This document shows, piece by piece, positions 5,398 to 5,517 of a DNA stretch of 5,517 nt. Position numbers and translations under genes: made by a program. This stretch comes from Nitrospira_G sp035457545. GTDB taxonomy: Bacteria > Nitrospirota > Nitrospiria > Nitrospirales > Nitrospiraceae. The notes beneath the pieces were generated by a model that made no database searches, was not told the DNA's origin, and worked only from the letters and a program-made list of their open reading frames with translations. The DNA lies in assembly GCA_035457545.1 (NCBI GenBank), contig DATIBM010000265.1:1-5517 (forward strand), in the 5' to 3' direction. The first letter of the stretch is position 1, and each line of letters opens with the position of its first letter.

Positions 5398-5517
5398 ATG
5401 ATGAAACCTTTCTTCACTGGACTCGGCCTGTCGGTCATAGGTATGGCACTCTGTCTGATCCTCGCCGGCTGTTCGGCAGGGGAGGACGGAAACCCCGCCA
5501 CCGCGCAAACGGGATCT
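5398..5517 (+). CDS. Putative lipoprotein, N-terminal part (cut by the right edge)
   Basis: The first 40 residues of a lipoprotein transcribed away from the gsp operon. Two consecutive ATG codons (5398, 5401) can start it. The sequence has a short n-region with one Lys, a hydrophobic stretch (residues 9-22) and a clear lipobox L22-A23-G24-C25, the signal peptidase II site whose Cys becomes acylated. The mature part begins CSAGEDGNPATAQTGS, polar and small-residue rich, as in a flexible tether. Ser at +2 suggests outer-membrane sorting if proteobacterial rules apply. No Shine-Dalgarno sequence is evident. The in-frame region upstream is open only to 5296 and has no plausible start. The folded domain lies past the edge, so function cannot be assigned. 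A T2SS pilotin or a secreted substrate is possible by location only. Confidence 0.72.
   Translation, partial: MMKPFFTGLGLSVIGMALCLILAGCSAGEDGNPATAQTGS

Noticed and set aside
5390..5401. Minimal frame M-T-R-stop whose TGA overlaps the lipoprotein ATG
   Set aside because: It looks like a start-stop coupling element, but no ribosome site precedes it and such a short frame is likely by chance.
5202..5501. 99-codon minus-strand frame across the intergenic region and the lipoprotein start
   Set aside because: It is antisense to a clear lipobox signal peptide, has no recognised domain, and has low-complexity composition. A small minus-strand gene ending at 5202 cannot be fully excluded.

Overview
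The window carries one leftward (minus-strand) type II secretion system (T2SS) operon. Read in the direction of transcription it runs gspE, gspF, gspG, gspH, gspI, gspJ. After a 436-nt intergenic region, the start of a divergent rightward lipoprotein gene lies at the right edge. No RNA genes, insertion sequences, CRISPR arrays or attachment sites are visible. The DNA is GC-rich throughout. A didermic bacterium is implied, because a T2SS and an SPII lipoprotein make sense only with an outer membrane. The overall look of the proteins would fit the Nitrospirota (Nitrospira-like), but that is a guess from general appearance and nothing here fixes the taxon.

Layout from right to left along the operon. 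gspE (assembly ATPase, most likely GTG start at 4961) comes first. An unusual 183-nt gap follows, holding a small low-confidence reading frame. Then come gspF (inner-membrane platform protein), gspG (major pseudopilin), gspH and gspI (minor pseudopilins), and gspJ (minor pseudopilin, cut by the left edge). From gspF onward the genes are tightly packed: gaps of 7, 8 and 2 nt, then a 32-nt overlap between gspI and gspJ. All four pseudopilins carry the class III signal, a short positively charged leader, Gly, then Phe-Thr with Glu at +5 of the mature protein, so a prepilin peptidase (GspO/PilD) encoded elsewhere must process them.

How they work together: GspE hydrolyses ATP on the cytoplasmic side and drives GspF, which lifts GspG subunits out of the inner membrane into a short periplasmic pseudopilus. 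GspH, GspI and GspJ, normally with GspK, form its tip. The pseudopilus is thought to push folded periplasmic proteins through the outer-membrane secretin GspD. GspC, GspD, GspK, GspL, GspM and GspO are not in this window. Some may lie past the left edge.

The system itself is ordinary. The points most worth a second look are: a tandem 24-residue repeat at the GspE N-terminus that fits the MshEN (c-di-GMP receptor) spacing with several key positions substituted; the long gspE-gspF gap; a perfect 10-bp hairpin inside gspF; and an A8 tract in gspF.
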